From Bordetella petrii (GTDB lineage Bacteria > Pseudomonadota > Gammaproteobacteria > Burkholderiales > Burkholderiaceae_B): a stretch of 56,491 nt of DNA. Location of the stretch: contig WMBV01000035.1 of assembly GCA_017745595.1 (NCBI GenBank), forward strand, positions 1-56,491, read 5' to 3'. The notes beneath the pieces are model-generated. The model was not told the origin of the DNA. It did not search any database and saw only the letters and a program-made list of their open reading frames with translations. Of this stretch, positions 33,056 to 41,119 are shown in pieces. How positions within the stretch are numbered: position 1 is the first letter of the stretch; the number at the start of each line of letters is the position of its first letter. The position numbers and the translations under genes are program-made.

Positions 33056-34018
33056 TCAACCCTGAGGGGTGATCCCGGCCTTGCGGATCAGGTCGCCCCA
33101 CGTGGTGATCTCGCTCTTGAGGAATTTCCCGAACTCATCCGGCGTGGACAGCTTTACCTCCAGGCCATGGGTCGCATACTTGCTCTGCAGCTTCTTGCTG
33201 GACAGGGCCTGCTTCAGCGATGCCGACAGGCGGTCGACCACCGGTTCCGGCATGCCCGCGGGGCCGCCCATGGCGAACCAGACCACCAGCTGATAGCCCG
33301 GCGCGCCGGATTCATTGATGGCCGGAATGTCGGGCACGATCGAGAAACGCGATGCGCTCGTGACCCCCAGGGCCTTCAGCTTTCCGCCCTGGATCTGCGG
33401 CACGGCCAGCGACAGATCGACGAACATGAAATCCACCTGCCTGGACATCACGTCCGTCAGGGCCTGCGGCGACCCCTTGTACGCCACGCCCACGGTCTCG
33501 ATGCCGCCCATGTCCACCAGCTTCGCGGCCGCCACCTGCGCGCTGCCCGAGCCGTAGGCGTAGGTCAGCTTGCCCGGCTCTTTGCGTCCAAGCTCGAACA
33601 GCTCCTTCGTGTTGTTCGGCCCGAACTGGGGGGCCGCCACCAGCACGATGGGCGACTCCGCGATCATGCCGATGGGCGTCAGGTCGCGGATGGGGTCATA
33701 GGGCAATTTCTTGAACAGCGTGACGTTGCTGGCCCCGGTCGTCACGCCCAGCATGACCAGCGTGTAGCCGTCCGGCGGCGCATCCACGGCGGCATTGACG
33801 CCGATGATGCCCTGCGCGCCGGGCTTGTTGTCCACCACGATCGGCTGGCGCAGGTCCTTCGCCATTTCTTCCGCCAGTTCCCTTGCCACCGTGTCCGTGC
33901 CGCTGCCCGGCGGGAACGGCACGATCAGCTTGATCGGGCGATCGGGATATTCCGCCTGGGCGGCCAGCGGCGAAGCCAGCGCCAACGTCCAGCAAAGTGC
34001 CAAAGCCAACTTTCTCAT
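33056..34018 (-). CDS. Bug/TctC-family periplasmic binding protein 3
   Basis: Protein of 320 aa, signal RKLALALCWTLALASPLAAQ, mature start AEYPDRPIKLIVPFPPGSGT. Blocks YGSGSAQVAAAKLVDM, VAYKGSPQALTDVMSRQV and FAMGGPAGMPEPVVDRL show the family. Strong ribosome site AGGAGACATGCA. It lies between an MBL-fold gene and the epimerase gene. Confidence 0.93.
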   Translation of the reverse strand: MRKLALALCWTLALASPLAAQAEYPDRPIKLIVPFPPGSGTDTVARELAEEMAKDLRQPIVVDNKPGAQGIIGVNAAVDAPPDGYTLVMLGVTTGASNVTLFKKLPYDPIRDLTPIGMIAESPIVLVAAPQFGPNNTKELFELGRKEPGKLTYAYGSGSAQVAAAKLVDMGGIETVGVAYKGSPQALTDVMSRQVDFMFVDLSLAVPQIQGGKLKALGVTSASRFSIVPDIPAINESGAPGYQLVVWFAMGGPAGMPEPVVDRLSASLKQALSSKKLQSKYATHGLEVKLSTPDEFGKFLKSEITTWGDLIRKAGITPQG

Positions 34019-34066
34019 TGCATGTCTCCTGAGTCTTGTGGTTGATCGCGCGTCCGGACGCAGCGG

Positions 34067-34888
34067 CTACTGCCCGACGGGCGGCACATCCAGCCTTGCC
34101 GCGATCCCGGCCAGTTCCCGGCTCGCGGGCGGATATTTCTCCATCACCAGCGGGTCATGGCCGGGGATGATGTGGTCGGGCGACTGCGCCAGCGCTTCGA
34201 TGCGCGCATAGCCCTGGAACAGGTCGCCCAGGTGGAACACCAGCGGGAAGCCGCGGCGCTTCTGGATATGCTCGTAGAAATGGCTGGCGTCGGACGCCAG
34301 AACGACCCAGCCGCGCGCCGTGTGCACCCGCACCATCTGCATGCCGGCCGTGTGGCCCCCTACGCGGTGCACGCTGATGCCGGGGGCGATGTCCGCGTCG
34401 CCGTCATGAAACGCCACGCGGTCGCCGTAGACCAGCCGGATCAGGCCCGCCACGTGGTCGGGCTCGTAGGCGCGGCGGTGCATTTCGCATCCCATGTGCC
34501 GGCCGGTCGCGTAGTCCATCTCGGCGTCCTGCAGGTGAAAGCGCGCGTTGGGCCAGGCATCGAACGTGCCGGCATGGTCGTTGTGCATGTGGGTGATGAC
34601 GATGTCGCGCACGTCGGCCGCCTTGACGCCGAGCAGCTCCAGCGCCTGGACCGGCGTGCGCAGCAGGGTGCGGTGGCGCTTGTCGGCCATGTCCTGGAAG
34701 AAGCCGGTGTCCACCAGGATCAGGCGGTCGCGGTTGCGGACCAGCCATACGTAGTAATCCAGCGGCATGGGCGCATCGTGAGGATCGCCGCCCACGAAGT
34801 TGGCAGGCCGGCGGGCGGCCCGCGTCGCGTACTTCAGCGCGTACACCTCGTACGCGGGCAGTTCGCCGGCCATGTGCGCCCCGGCCAT
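34067..34888 (-). CDS. Metallo-beta-lactamase-fold hydrolase B (AHL-lactonase-like)
   Basis: Protein of 273 aa with the same layout as copies A and C: HDAPMPLDYYVWLV, LVDTGFF, zinc motif THMHNDHAG, GGHTAGM, LASDASHFYEH and IPGHDPLV. The start at 34888 follows the PrpD stop by one base (TGAGATG). An internal ATG five codons later is possible. It is closely similar to copy C across its length and less so to copy A. Probably opens a lactone or cleaves an ester. Confidence 0.9.
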   Translation of the reverse strand: MAGAHMAGELPAYEVYALKYATRAARRPANFVGGDPHDAPMPLDYYVWLVRNRDRLILVDTGFFQDMADKRHRTLLRTPVQALELLGVKAADVRDIVITHMHNDHAGTFDAWPNARFHLQDAEMDYATGRHMGCEMHRRAYEPDHVAGLIRLVYGDRVAFHDGDADIAPGISVHRVGGHTAGMQMVRVHTARGWVVLASDASHFYEHIQKRRGFPLVFHLGDLFQGYARIEALAQSPDHIIPGHDPLVMEKYPPASRELAGIAARLDVPPVGQ

Positions 34889-34889
34889 C

Positions 34890-36242
34890 TCAGTGCCCCG
34901 CCGGCGACAGCAAGCGCATCAGCAGGCCGATGTCTTTGCATCGCTCGATATCGGCCACCCGGTCCGCCGCCTCGGCGGCCCGCGACGCGCCGATCACCGG
35001 AATGGCCAGGCTGTCGAACTTGGCGCGCAGTTCGTCGTCGGACATCGCGTTCTGGATCGAACCCTTGGGGTAGTCGACCTGCGATACGTACTTGGCGCCG
35101 TCATCCATTTCCACGGTCAGCTTGCACGACACGCCGCGCGGCAGGGTGTCGTCCACCGTGATCTTGAGCATCTCGGAAAGCCTGAGCAGCATGGGTTCTT
35201 GCAGGCGCGCGTTGTTGTACTGCGGGAACAGCGCCTGGCCATCGGTGAAGGCCACGGCCACCGAGTACGGCAGGCTGACCTGTGCCTCGTGGTAGGTCTG
35301 CGGCCGGGTGTTCTGGTGGTACAGCGCCCAGTCGGGGTGGCGCGCCATGGTCATGCTCTTGATGCGGGCCAGGTCGGGCGCGTGCTTCTTGCGGATCTCC
35401 AGCGCGCAGTCGATGGCGTTGTGGATCGGGCGGGCGCACGAGTAGGGCTTGAACTCGATGTCCAGCTGATACGGCTGGTCCAGGCCCAGGGCCAGCTGGG
35501 CGGGGTCGCTGGCGTCGGTGAACGCCTTCAGCCAGCCGCGCTCGCCTTCGAAGATGGTGGCCGCGCCGGTGAAGCCCAGGTTGGCCATGGCGGCGGCGGT
35601 GACGCCGCCGCGCGAGGCGGGCCCGGGGTTGAAGCGCTTCTGCATCGACGGCCCGTACATTTCCATCAGGCCGCCCGACTGCGCGCCGGCCAGGCCCAGC
35701 GACGACACCATCTGGTCTTCGGTATTGCCCAGCAGCAGGCCGGCGGCGACAGTGGCGCCGAAGATGCCGCAGGTGGGCGTGGTGTGGTAGGCGCGATTAC
35801 GCAAAGAATTGTTCGCCGCCTTGCTCAGGCGTTCCATCATTTCGCAGCCCGCCGCCAGCGCGGCCAGCAGGGCGCGGCCGTCGCGGCCGTGCTGTTCGGC
35901 GGTGGCCAGCGCCGCCGAATAAACGGGCGGGCTGAAGTGGAACAGCGCCAGCACGTCGATATCATCCAGTTCGACGCTGTGGGAAGAAATGGCGTTGGCC
36001 AGCGCGGCCTGCATGGCGGGCACGCGCCGGCCGTCACCGATCAGGGTGGCCTGTTCGAAACCGCCGGTCGAGGCGGCGAATTCGCGCGCGACCTTGCCGC
36101 TGCCGGTCTGGCTGCCGGCTATGCCGACCCCCAGGTAATCCAGCAAGAGGCGCTTGACCGCCTTGCGGGTGGCCGGCGTCAGGTCGTCGTAGTCGAATCT
36201 GACGAAGTGGGAAGCGAGCTGTTCAGCGAGGGTTTTCGGCAT
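34890..36242 (-). CDS. MmgE/PrpD-family protein A
   Basis: Protein of 450 aa. The N-terminal helical domain begins TLAEQLASHFVRFDYDDLTP, with KRLLLDYLGVGIAG, HSVELDDID and the conserved YGPSMQKRFNPGPASRGGV. C-terminal MmgE/PrpD domain blocks include PHxxARP-like KPYSCARPIHNAID. The family includes 2-methylcitrate dehydratase, cis-aconitate decarboxylase and iminodisuccinate epimerase, all acting on branched or unsaturated polycarboxylates. The start chosen is the ATG at 36242; an ATG at 36257 is equally possible. Neither has a strong ribosome site. Confidence 0.92.
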   Translation of the reverse strand: MPKTLAEQLASHFVRFDYDDLTPATRKAVKRLLLDYLGVGIAGSQTGSGKVAREFAASTGGFEQATLIGDGRRVPAMQAALANAISSHSVELDDIDVLALFHFSPPVYSAALATAEQHGRDGRALLAALAAGCEMMERLSKAANNSLRNRAYHTTPTCGIFGATVAAGLLLGNTEDQMVSSLGLAGAQSGGLMEMYGPSMQKRFNPGPASRGGVTAAAMANLGFTGAATIFEGERGWLKAFTDASDPAQLALGLDQPYQLDIEFKPYSCARPIHNAIDCALEIRKKHAPDLARIKSMTMARHPDWALYHQNTRPQTYHEAQVSLPYSVAVAFTDGQALFPQYNNARLQEPMLLRLSEMLKITVDDTLPRGVSCKLTVEMDDGAKYVSQVDYPKGSIQNAMSDDELRAKFDSLAIPVIGASRAAEAADRVADIERCKDIGLLMRLLSPAGH

Positions 36243-36290
36243 AGTGGATGGATGCATGCGTTGCAGGTCGGAGTTGAAAAAAGGAAAGGG

Positions 36291-37691
36291 TCAGGCGCGC
36301 GGCGCGCTCACGATGGCAATCAGTTCGTCCAGGGTGGACAGCGTGTCCAGCCGCCGGCATAACTCGACCACGCGGTCGAGCTTGTCCGCCGGCAGGCAGG
36401 AATGGGCCACGTTGCGGAACTTGTATTCCACGTCGCCGGCCGAAATCGGGTTTTCGGGGCTGCCGCGCCGGTTCAGGATGCGGTGCGTGAGTTCGCGGCC
36501 GTCGCGGGTGCGCACCGTGACGGTGGCGGCGTGGCGGAACGGCGGCCCCATGGCCTCGATCTCCGCGTCTTCGTAGGCCTCGGTGCGCCGGATCAGGTCC
36601 AGCAACGCCGGATCGGCCAGGCGTTTTTCGTCGTACTGATCGACGAAGGCCACGCCGTCGTGGGCGATCACGGCCAGGCCGTAGTACAGGTTCATCTGCG
36701 CGGCGGTCACGCCCTGCGCCTTGTATTCCCAGGCGCAGTGCACGTAGGTCATGTGGCTGACGCCCGCCCGGATCGACGCGATGTCGGCCGCCTTCAAGTC
36801 GTTGGACCGCATGATGTGCGTCAGCGCGTCGAGCGCGGCGTGGATGCTGGTGACGCTGGCGTGCGGCTTGTAGCCCACCTTGGCGGTTTCCCAGTCCTGG
36901 CCCAGGCCGTCGGTCAGGCGCGCGGCGTTGGGCTGGTCAGAATACGAACTCAGGTAGCCGCCGTAGCCGGCCTCTAGCACGTCGGTAATGCCGGTGAAGT
37001 CGCGGCGGGCCAGTTCCGCCGAGTACACGCCGCTCTGCGCGGCGCGGCCGGCATGGAAACGCTTGACCATGGCGCCTTCTTGCGCCGCCATCAGGCCGCC
37101 GGCCTGCGAGCCCGCGATGCCCAGGGCATGCTGCATGCGGCCCGCGTCGAGCTTCAGCGCCTTGCCCGCCGAGGCCGCCGCCACGAACACGCCCGAGGTG
37201 CCCTGCGGATGGAAGCCGCGGTAGAACAGGCTCATGGTGGCGGCGTTGCCCACGCGCGTGCCGATCTCGTACCCGGCCACCAGGGCGGTGACCAGGTCGC
37301 GTCCGTTCCAGTTGCCGTCGCGTTCGGCGTAGGCCAGGGCCACGGGTACCGCGATCGAGCCCGCGTGCACGATCGATTCTTTATGGATGTCGTCCAGCTC
37401 GAAGGCATGCCCGGCCGTGCCATTGACCAGCACGGCGTTGGCGATCGAGGTCTTGCGGCCGCTGCCCCACAGGCTGGCCACGGGCGCGGCCTGCTCGGCC
37501 TCGGCCAGGGCCTGCACGCGCTGCGTCCAGGGCAGGGTCGCGCCGTACAGGCAGCAGCCGATGCTGTCGAGCAGGCTGGTTTTCATGCGGTCCACGGCCT
37601 CGGCGGGTATGTCCTCGTAGCGCAATTGCGCGGCGTAGCGGGCAAGGTCCCGGGTGGCGTTTTCCAGAAGCGGGGGTTGTGAGCTGCTCAT
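36291..37691 (-). CDS. MmgE/PrpD-family protein B
   Basis: Protein of 466 aa. N-terminal block LARYAAQLRYEDIPAEAVDR with KTSLLDSIGCCLYGATLPW, then GHAFELDDIHKES, GMxQALGIAGSQAGGL-type motif (MQHALGIAGSQAGGLMAAQE), MVKRFHAGRAAQSGV and KPHASVTSIHAALDA. It follows MBL-fold copy C by 43 bases and precedes PrpD A by about 50. It is not a close copy of PrpD A, so the copies are likely different enzymes rather than dosage duplicates. Confidence 0.92.
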   Translation of the reverse strand: MSSSQPPLLENATRDLARYAAQLRYEDIPAEAVDRMKTSLLDSIGCCLYGATLPWTQRVQALAEAEQAAPVASLWGSGRKTSIANAVLVNGTAGHAFELDDIHKESIVHAGSIAVPVALAYAERDGNWNGRDLVTALVAGYEIGTRVGNAATMSLFYRGFHPQGTSGVFVAAASAGKALKLDAGRMQHALGIAGSQAGGLMAAQEGAMVKRFHAGRAAQSGVYSAELARRDFTGITDVLEAGYGGYLSSYSDQPNAARLTDGLGQDWETAKVGYKPHASVTSIHAALDALTHIMRSNDLKAADIASIRAGVSHMTYVHCAWEYKAQGVTAAQMNLYYGLAVIAHDGVAFVDQYDEKRLADPALLDLIRRTEAYEDAEIEAMGPPFRHAATVTVRTRDGRELTHRILNRRGSPENPISAGDVEYKFRNVAHSCLPADKLDRVVELCRRLDTLSTLDELIAIVSAPRA

Positions 37692-37734
37692 CGGGATGTC
37701 CCTGTTGGTTGAACCAGTGCGCGTCGGTGGCGCA

Positions 37735-38541
37735 TCAGTAGCGGGGAGCTTCGTCCAGCCGGACGGCGATGCCGTCGAGCTTGGCCGAGGCGGCCGGATA
37801 ACGTTGCATGACCAGCGGGTCGTGGCCGGGCACGATGTGCTTCGGACTGTCGGCCAGCATGTCCAGCTTGCTGTATCCGCCGATCAGCTCGCCCACGTGG
37901 AACACGGTGGTGAATGCGCGCTTCTTTTCGAAGTGCTCGTAGTAGTGGCTGCAGTCCGAGGCCAGCACGACCCAGCCGCGCTTGGTGTGCACGCGTACGC
38001 ACTGCAGGCCGTGGGTGTGGCCGCCGATGCGGTGGATGCTCAGGCCCGGGGCCAGCTCGGCGCTGCCCTTGTGGAAACACACACGGTCTTTGTAGACCAG
38101 GCGCACCATGCCGATCACCTCGTCGACCTCATAGCCATGGTTGAATTGCCGAAAGCACATATGCCGCCCGGTCGCATACGACATCTCGTCGTCTTGCAGG
38201 TGGAAGCGCGCCGCCGGAAAGCTGTCGAACGTGCCGACATGGTCGTAGTGCAGGTGCGTGATGATCACGTCCTCGACCTTAGCCACGTCCACGTCCAGCA
38301 GGGCCAGGCCTTCGGCGGGATGGCGCAGCAGCGTGCGGCCGCGCTTTTTCGCGACCTCGGGGCCGAACCCCGTGTCGACCACGAATTCCCGGCCGTTGCC
38401 GCGCACCAGCCACAGGTAGTAGTCCATGGGCATCGGAGCATCGTGCGGATCGCCGCCGATAAAATGATTGGTGCGCTTGGCATCGCGCGTCGCGTAGCGG
38501 ATGGCGTAAACCTCGTAGTGGGGCAGCGTTGTCTGGCTCAT
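37735..38541 (-). CDS. Metallo-beta-lactamase-fold hydrolase C (AHL-lactonase-like)
   Basis: Protein of 268 aa. TTLPHYEVYAIRYATRDAKR and HDAPMPMDYYLWLV at the N-terminus, VVDTGFG, THLHYDHVG, GGHTHGL, LASDCSHYYEH and VPGHDPLV. The start chosen is the ATG at 38541, which gives the same N-terminus as copy A. An ATG at 38553 overlaps the PrpD C stop (ATGA) and would add four residues. Zinc ligands are all present, so it is expected to be active. Confidence 0.9.
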   Translation of the reverse strand: MSQTTLPHYEVYAIRYATRDAKRTNHFIGGDPHDAPMPMDYYLWLVRGNGREFVVDTGFGPEVAKKRGRTLLRHPAEGLALLDVDVAKVEDVIITHLHYDHVGTFDSFPAARFHLQDDEMSYATGRHMCFRQFNHGYEVDEVIGMVRLVYKDRVCFHKGSAELAPGLSIHRIGGHTHGLQCVRVHTKRGWVVLASDCSHYYEHFEKKRAFTTVFHVGELIGGYSKLDMLADSPKHIVPGHDPLVMQRYPAASAKLDGIAVRLDEAPRY

Positions 38542-38549
38542 CGGTTTCT

Positions 38550-39917
38550 TCATCGGGAAGGGTTGGCTTGCAGCAGTTCGTTCAGGGCGCGCACGTCGGG
38601 CAACGACGGCAGCGACATCGCCAGTTCTTTGATCCGGCGCGCGGACGCGCCGTACAGCGCGCCCGCGGTCAGGTCGAACTTGCGCTCGATGTCGGCCTGC
38701 CGGTAGGGCTGCTCGGGCTCGCCCAGGGCGCGGTCCAGGGCAAAGTCCAGTTGCTGGCCGTCCTGGGTGCGCACATTGATGGCCGCCGCGCGGCGGTCCG
38801 GGTAGCCCGCGTCCAGCGCGGCGTCGGCGCGCACGTGAATGCGCGACATCAGCGCGCGCATTTCGGAATCGGCCAGCATGGCATCCGTGTAGCGGGATGG
38901 CATGGCATCGCCTTTGAGCAGCTTGGCCGCGATGGAAAACGCGATAGAGAACTTGGCCTGGTCGGCGTTGACGGGCTCCGCCACCGCGGCGGCCAGCGTC
39001 ACGGTGTCCACGCGCACGTCCATGGCCGCGATATCCCGCGCCACGACGCCGTATTCGCGCGCCAGGGCCGCGGCCGCGTCCACCGGCGCATGGTTGCCGC
39101 GGCAGCCGCCGTGCATTTTCAGATAGGTCTGTCCGATGCCCCACTGCCGGCCCAGTTCGCGGGTGACGGCGTCGGCCCGCGCGTTCGCGGCGAACGCCTT
39201 GAAGAACCCCCGCTCGATCACGTCCGGCACGCCCTCGGCTCCCTGGGCGGCATACAGCGCCGCCAGCAGGCCGCCTTCGCTGCTGCGGCCCACTTGCAGG
39301 GGCTGGCTGCCCGCGTTCTTCAGCGCTTCTTTCAGCCCCGCGCCATGGCTGCAGGCGATGGCGATCGCGTGGGCGGCCCGCTCGGCGGACAGGCCCAGCA
39401 GCACGGCGGCGGCCGCCGCCGTGGCGGGCGCGGCCAGGATCGCCGTGCTCTGGAAACCGCGCTGCACCGTAGCGGGGTAGATGGCCCGCCCCAGGCGCAG
39501 AAAAACCTCGTATCCCGCCGCGATGGCGGCGGCCAGGTCCGCGCCGCCCGCCCCACGCTCACAGGCCAGGGCGAACGCCGCGGGGATCAGCGCCGACGAA
39601 GGGTGTCCGCCGGTATAGCGGCAGCCGTCCTCGAAATACGTGGAATGCGCCACCGCGCTGTTGATGATGACCGCGTCGCGCAAGCCGCGCCGGGCCGCGG
39701 TGCCCCACACGGAGAGGGCGCCGTCGCCGGGCAGCAGCGCCAGCAGTCCCCGGTGGGTGCCCTGCTGCACGCCGCTGGCCGCTGCGGCCAGGGTATCCAG
39801 CATGCGCAGCGACACGGCCTGTTCGACCTCGGGGGGCAGGCATCCGGCCCGGCTGCCGGCAATGAACCGGCCCAGGGCGGCCGCCAACGGTACCGCGCCG
39901 GCCTGGGGGGAAGCCAT
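38550..39917 (-). CDS. MmgE/PrpD-family protein C
   Basis: Protein of 455 aa. LAAALGRFIAGSRAGCLPPE, SLRMLDTLAAAASGVQQG, HSTYFEDGCRYTGGHPSSAL (a variant of the HxxELDD block), LKEALKNAGSQPLQVGRSSE and LKMHGGCRGNHAPVDAA show the family but the central motifs differ strongly from copies A, B and D. The start chosen is the ATG at 39917, preceded by AGGA at 7 bases; an ATG at 39932 is 3 bases after the Bug stop. Probably a different substrate from the other copies. Confidence 0.88.
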   Translation of the reverse strand: MASPQAGAVPLAAALGRFIAGSRAGCLPPEVEQAVSLRMLDTLAAAASGVQQGTHRGLLALLPGDGALSVWGTAARRGLRDAVIINSAVAHSTYFEDGCRYTGGHPSSALIPAAFALACERGAGGADLAAAIAAGYEVFLRLGRAIYPATVQRGFQSTAILAAPATAAAAAVLLGLSAERAAHAIAIACSHGAGLKEALKNAGSQPLQVGRSSEGGLLAALYAAQGAEGVPDVIERGFFKAFAANARADAVTRELGRQWGIGQTYLKMHGGCRGNHAPVDAAAALAREYGVVARDIAAMDVRVDTVTLAAAVAEPVNADQAKFSIAFSIAAKLLKGDAMPSRYTDAMLADSEMRALMSRIHVRADAALDAGYPDRRAAAINVRTQDGQQLDFALDRALGEPEQPYRQADIERKFDLTAGALYGASARRIKELAMSLPSLPDVRALNELLQANPSR

Positions 39918-39934
39918 GGAAGATTCCTGCATGG

Positions 39935-40951
39935 TCAATCCAGCTTGAGGCCGATGTCGTTGATGACATCGCGCCACTTGACCACATCGGCGCTCACCCG
40001 GGCGGCGGCCGACTCGGGGCTGTCGCCCGCCACTTCGGCGCCCTGCCCGGCATAGAGCTGCTTGATGTCCGGCGAATTCAGGGCCCGGGCGACGTCGGCA
40101 TTGATTTTCGCGATGACGGCCTTGGGCGTGCCCGCCGGCGCGAACAGGCCATACCAGGTGTCGGCCTCGTAGCCCTTCAGGCCGCTTTCGTCCAGCGTGG
40201 GCAGGTCGCTCACCGAGGCCGGCCGCTGCGCGCTGGTGGTGGCCAGGCCGCGCAATTGGCCGGATTTCATATACGGCAGCGCGACCGGGGCATTGACCAT
40301 CATTGCCTGCACCCGGCCGGCGATCAGGTCGGTCACGGCGGGGCCGGTGCCCTTGTAGGGCACGTGCGTCATCCGGACGTCGGCCATGCGTTCGAGAATG
40401 GCCATGGCCAGGTGCGGCGGCGTGCCGTTGCCCGGCGACGCGAAGTTCAATTGGTCGGGCTTGGCGCGGGCGTAGTCCAGGAATTCCTGCACCGTTTTCA
40501 CCGGCAGGGACGACGGCACCGCCAGGATGTTGGGGGTGCTGACCAGCATCGTCACCGCGGTGAAGTCGCGCTCGGCGTCATAGCCGGCCGATTTGTACAG
40601 GGCCTGGTTGGCCGCCAGCGTGATCACCGGGGTGAACAGCAGCGTATAGCCGTCGGGCGCGGACTTGGCCGTGGCGGCAGCACCCACGTTGCCGCCCGCG
40701 CCGCCGCGGTTCTCGACCACGACCGACTGGCCCCAGTATTCGCCCAGCCGCTGCGCCAGCGGCCGCGCCAGGGTGTCGGTGCCGCCGCCCGGCGGAAACG
40801 GCACGATCAGCTTGACGGGGCGGTCGGGAAAGGCCTCCGAAGGTTCGTCCGCGGCCTGGGCAGCGGCGCCCAGGAACAACGAGGCCGCGGCCACGAGCAC
40901 GCGCTTTCCCCACGCCAGGCGGGCAGCGCGTTTATTTTCGAATGCACACAC
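39935..40951 (-). CDS. Bug/TctC-family periplasmic binding protein 4 (first gene of the large cluster)
   Basis: Protein of 338 aa with signal WGKRVLVAAASLFLGAAAQA and FPDRPVKLIVPFPPGGGTDT. Blocks FASPGNGTPPHLAMAILE, VPYKGTGPAVTDLIAGRV and EADTWYGLFAPAGTP are typical. The start is GTG at 40951, with GGGAG about 9 bases before. It faces the LysR gene across an AT-rich 168-base gap and leads the 22-gene run. First-gene position suggests the highest expression and perhaps the main substrate receptor. Confidence 0.93.
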   Translation of the reverse strand: MCAFENKRAARLAWGKRVLVAAASLFLGAAAQAADEPSEAFPDRPVKLIVPFPPGGGTDTLARPLAQRLGEYWGQSVVVENRGGAGGNVGAAATAKSAPDGYTLLFTPVITLAANQALYKSAGYDAERDFTAVTMLVSTPNILAVPSSLPVKTVQEFLDYARAKPDQLNFASPGNGTPPHLAMAILERMADVRMTHVPYKGTGPAVTDLIAGRVQAMMVNAPVALPYMKSGQLRGLATTSAQRPASVSDLPTLDESGLKGYEADTWYGLFAPAGTPKAVIAKINADVARALNSPDIKQLYAGQGAEVAGDSPESAAARVSADVVKWRDVINDIGLKLD

Positions 40952-41068
40952 GAGTCTTGTCTCCCGGGTCGCGCCGCGCCTGCGGTGCGGCTTGGTTTTA
41001 AGTATTGATTGATGCGATCAGTCTAATTACGCTATAAAAACAGATCAATGACTCAAAATTCAAAATAC

Positions 41069-41087
41069 TAGTGAATCAAATTCACTA
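41069..41087. promoter_or_regulatory. LysR operator palindrome in the divergent promoter region
   Basis: TAGTGAAT-CAA-ATTCACTA is a perfect 8+8 palindrome containing the classical T-N11-A LysR motif. It lies 32 bases upstream of the LysR start and about 120 bases upstream of the first gene of the large cluster, in a strongly AT-rich patch (40990-41100). A possible minus-strand promoter for the cluster is TTGATC, 17 bases, TAGACT just beyond it. The site fits autorepression plus activation of the cluster. Confidence 0.75.
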
Positions 41088-41119
41088 AAATTACCTACAA
41101 CAGAACCGGGAGACCAGGC

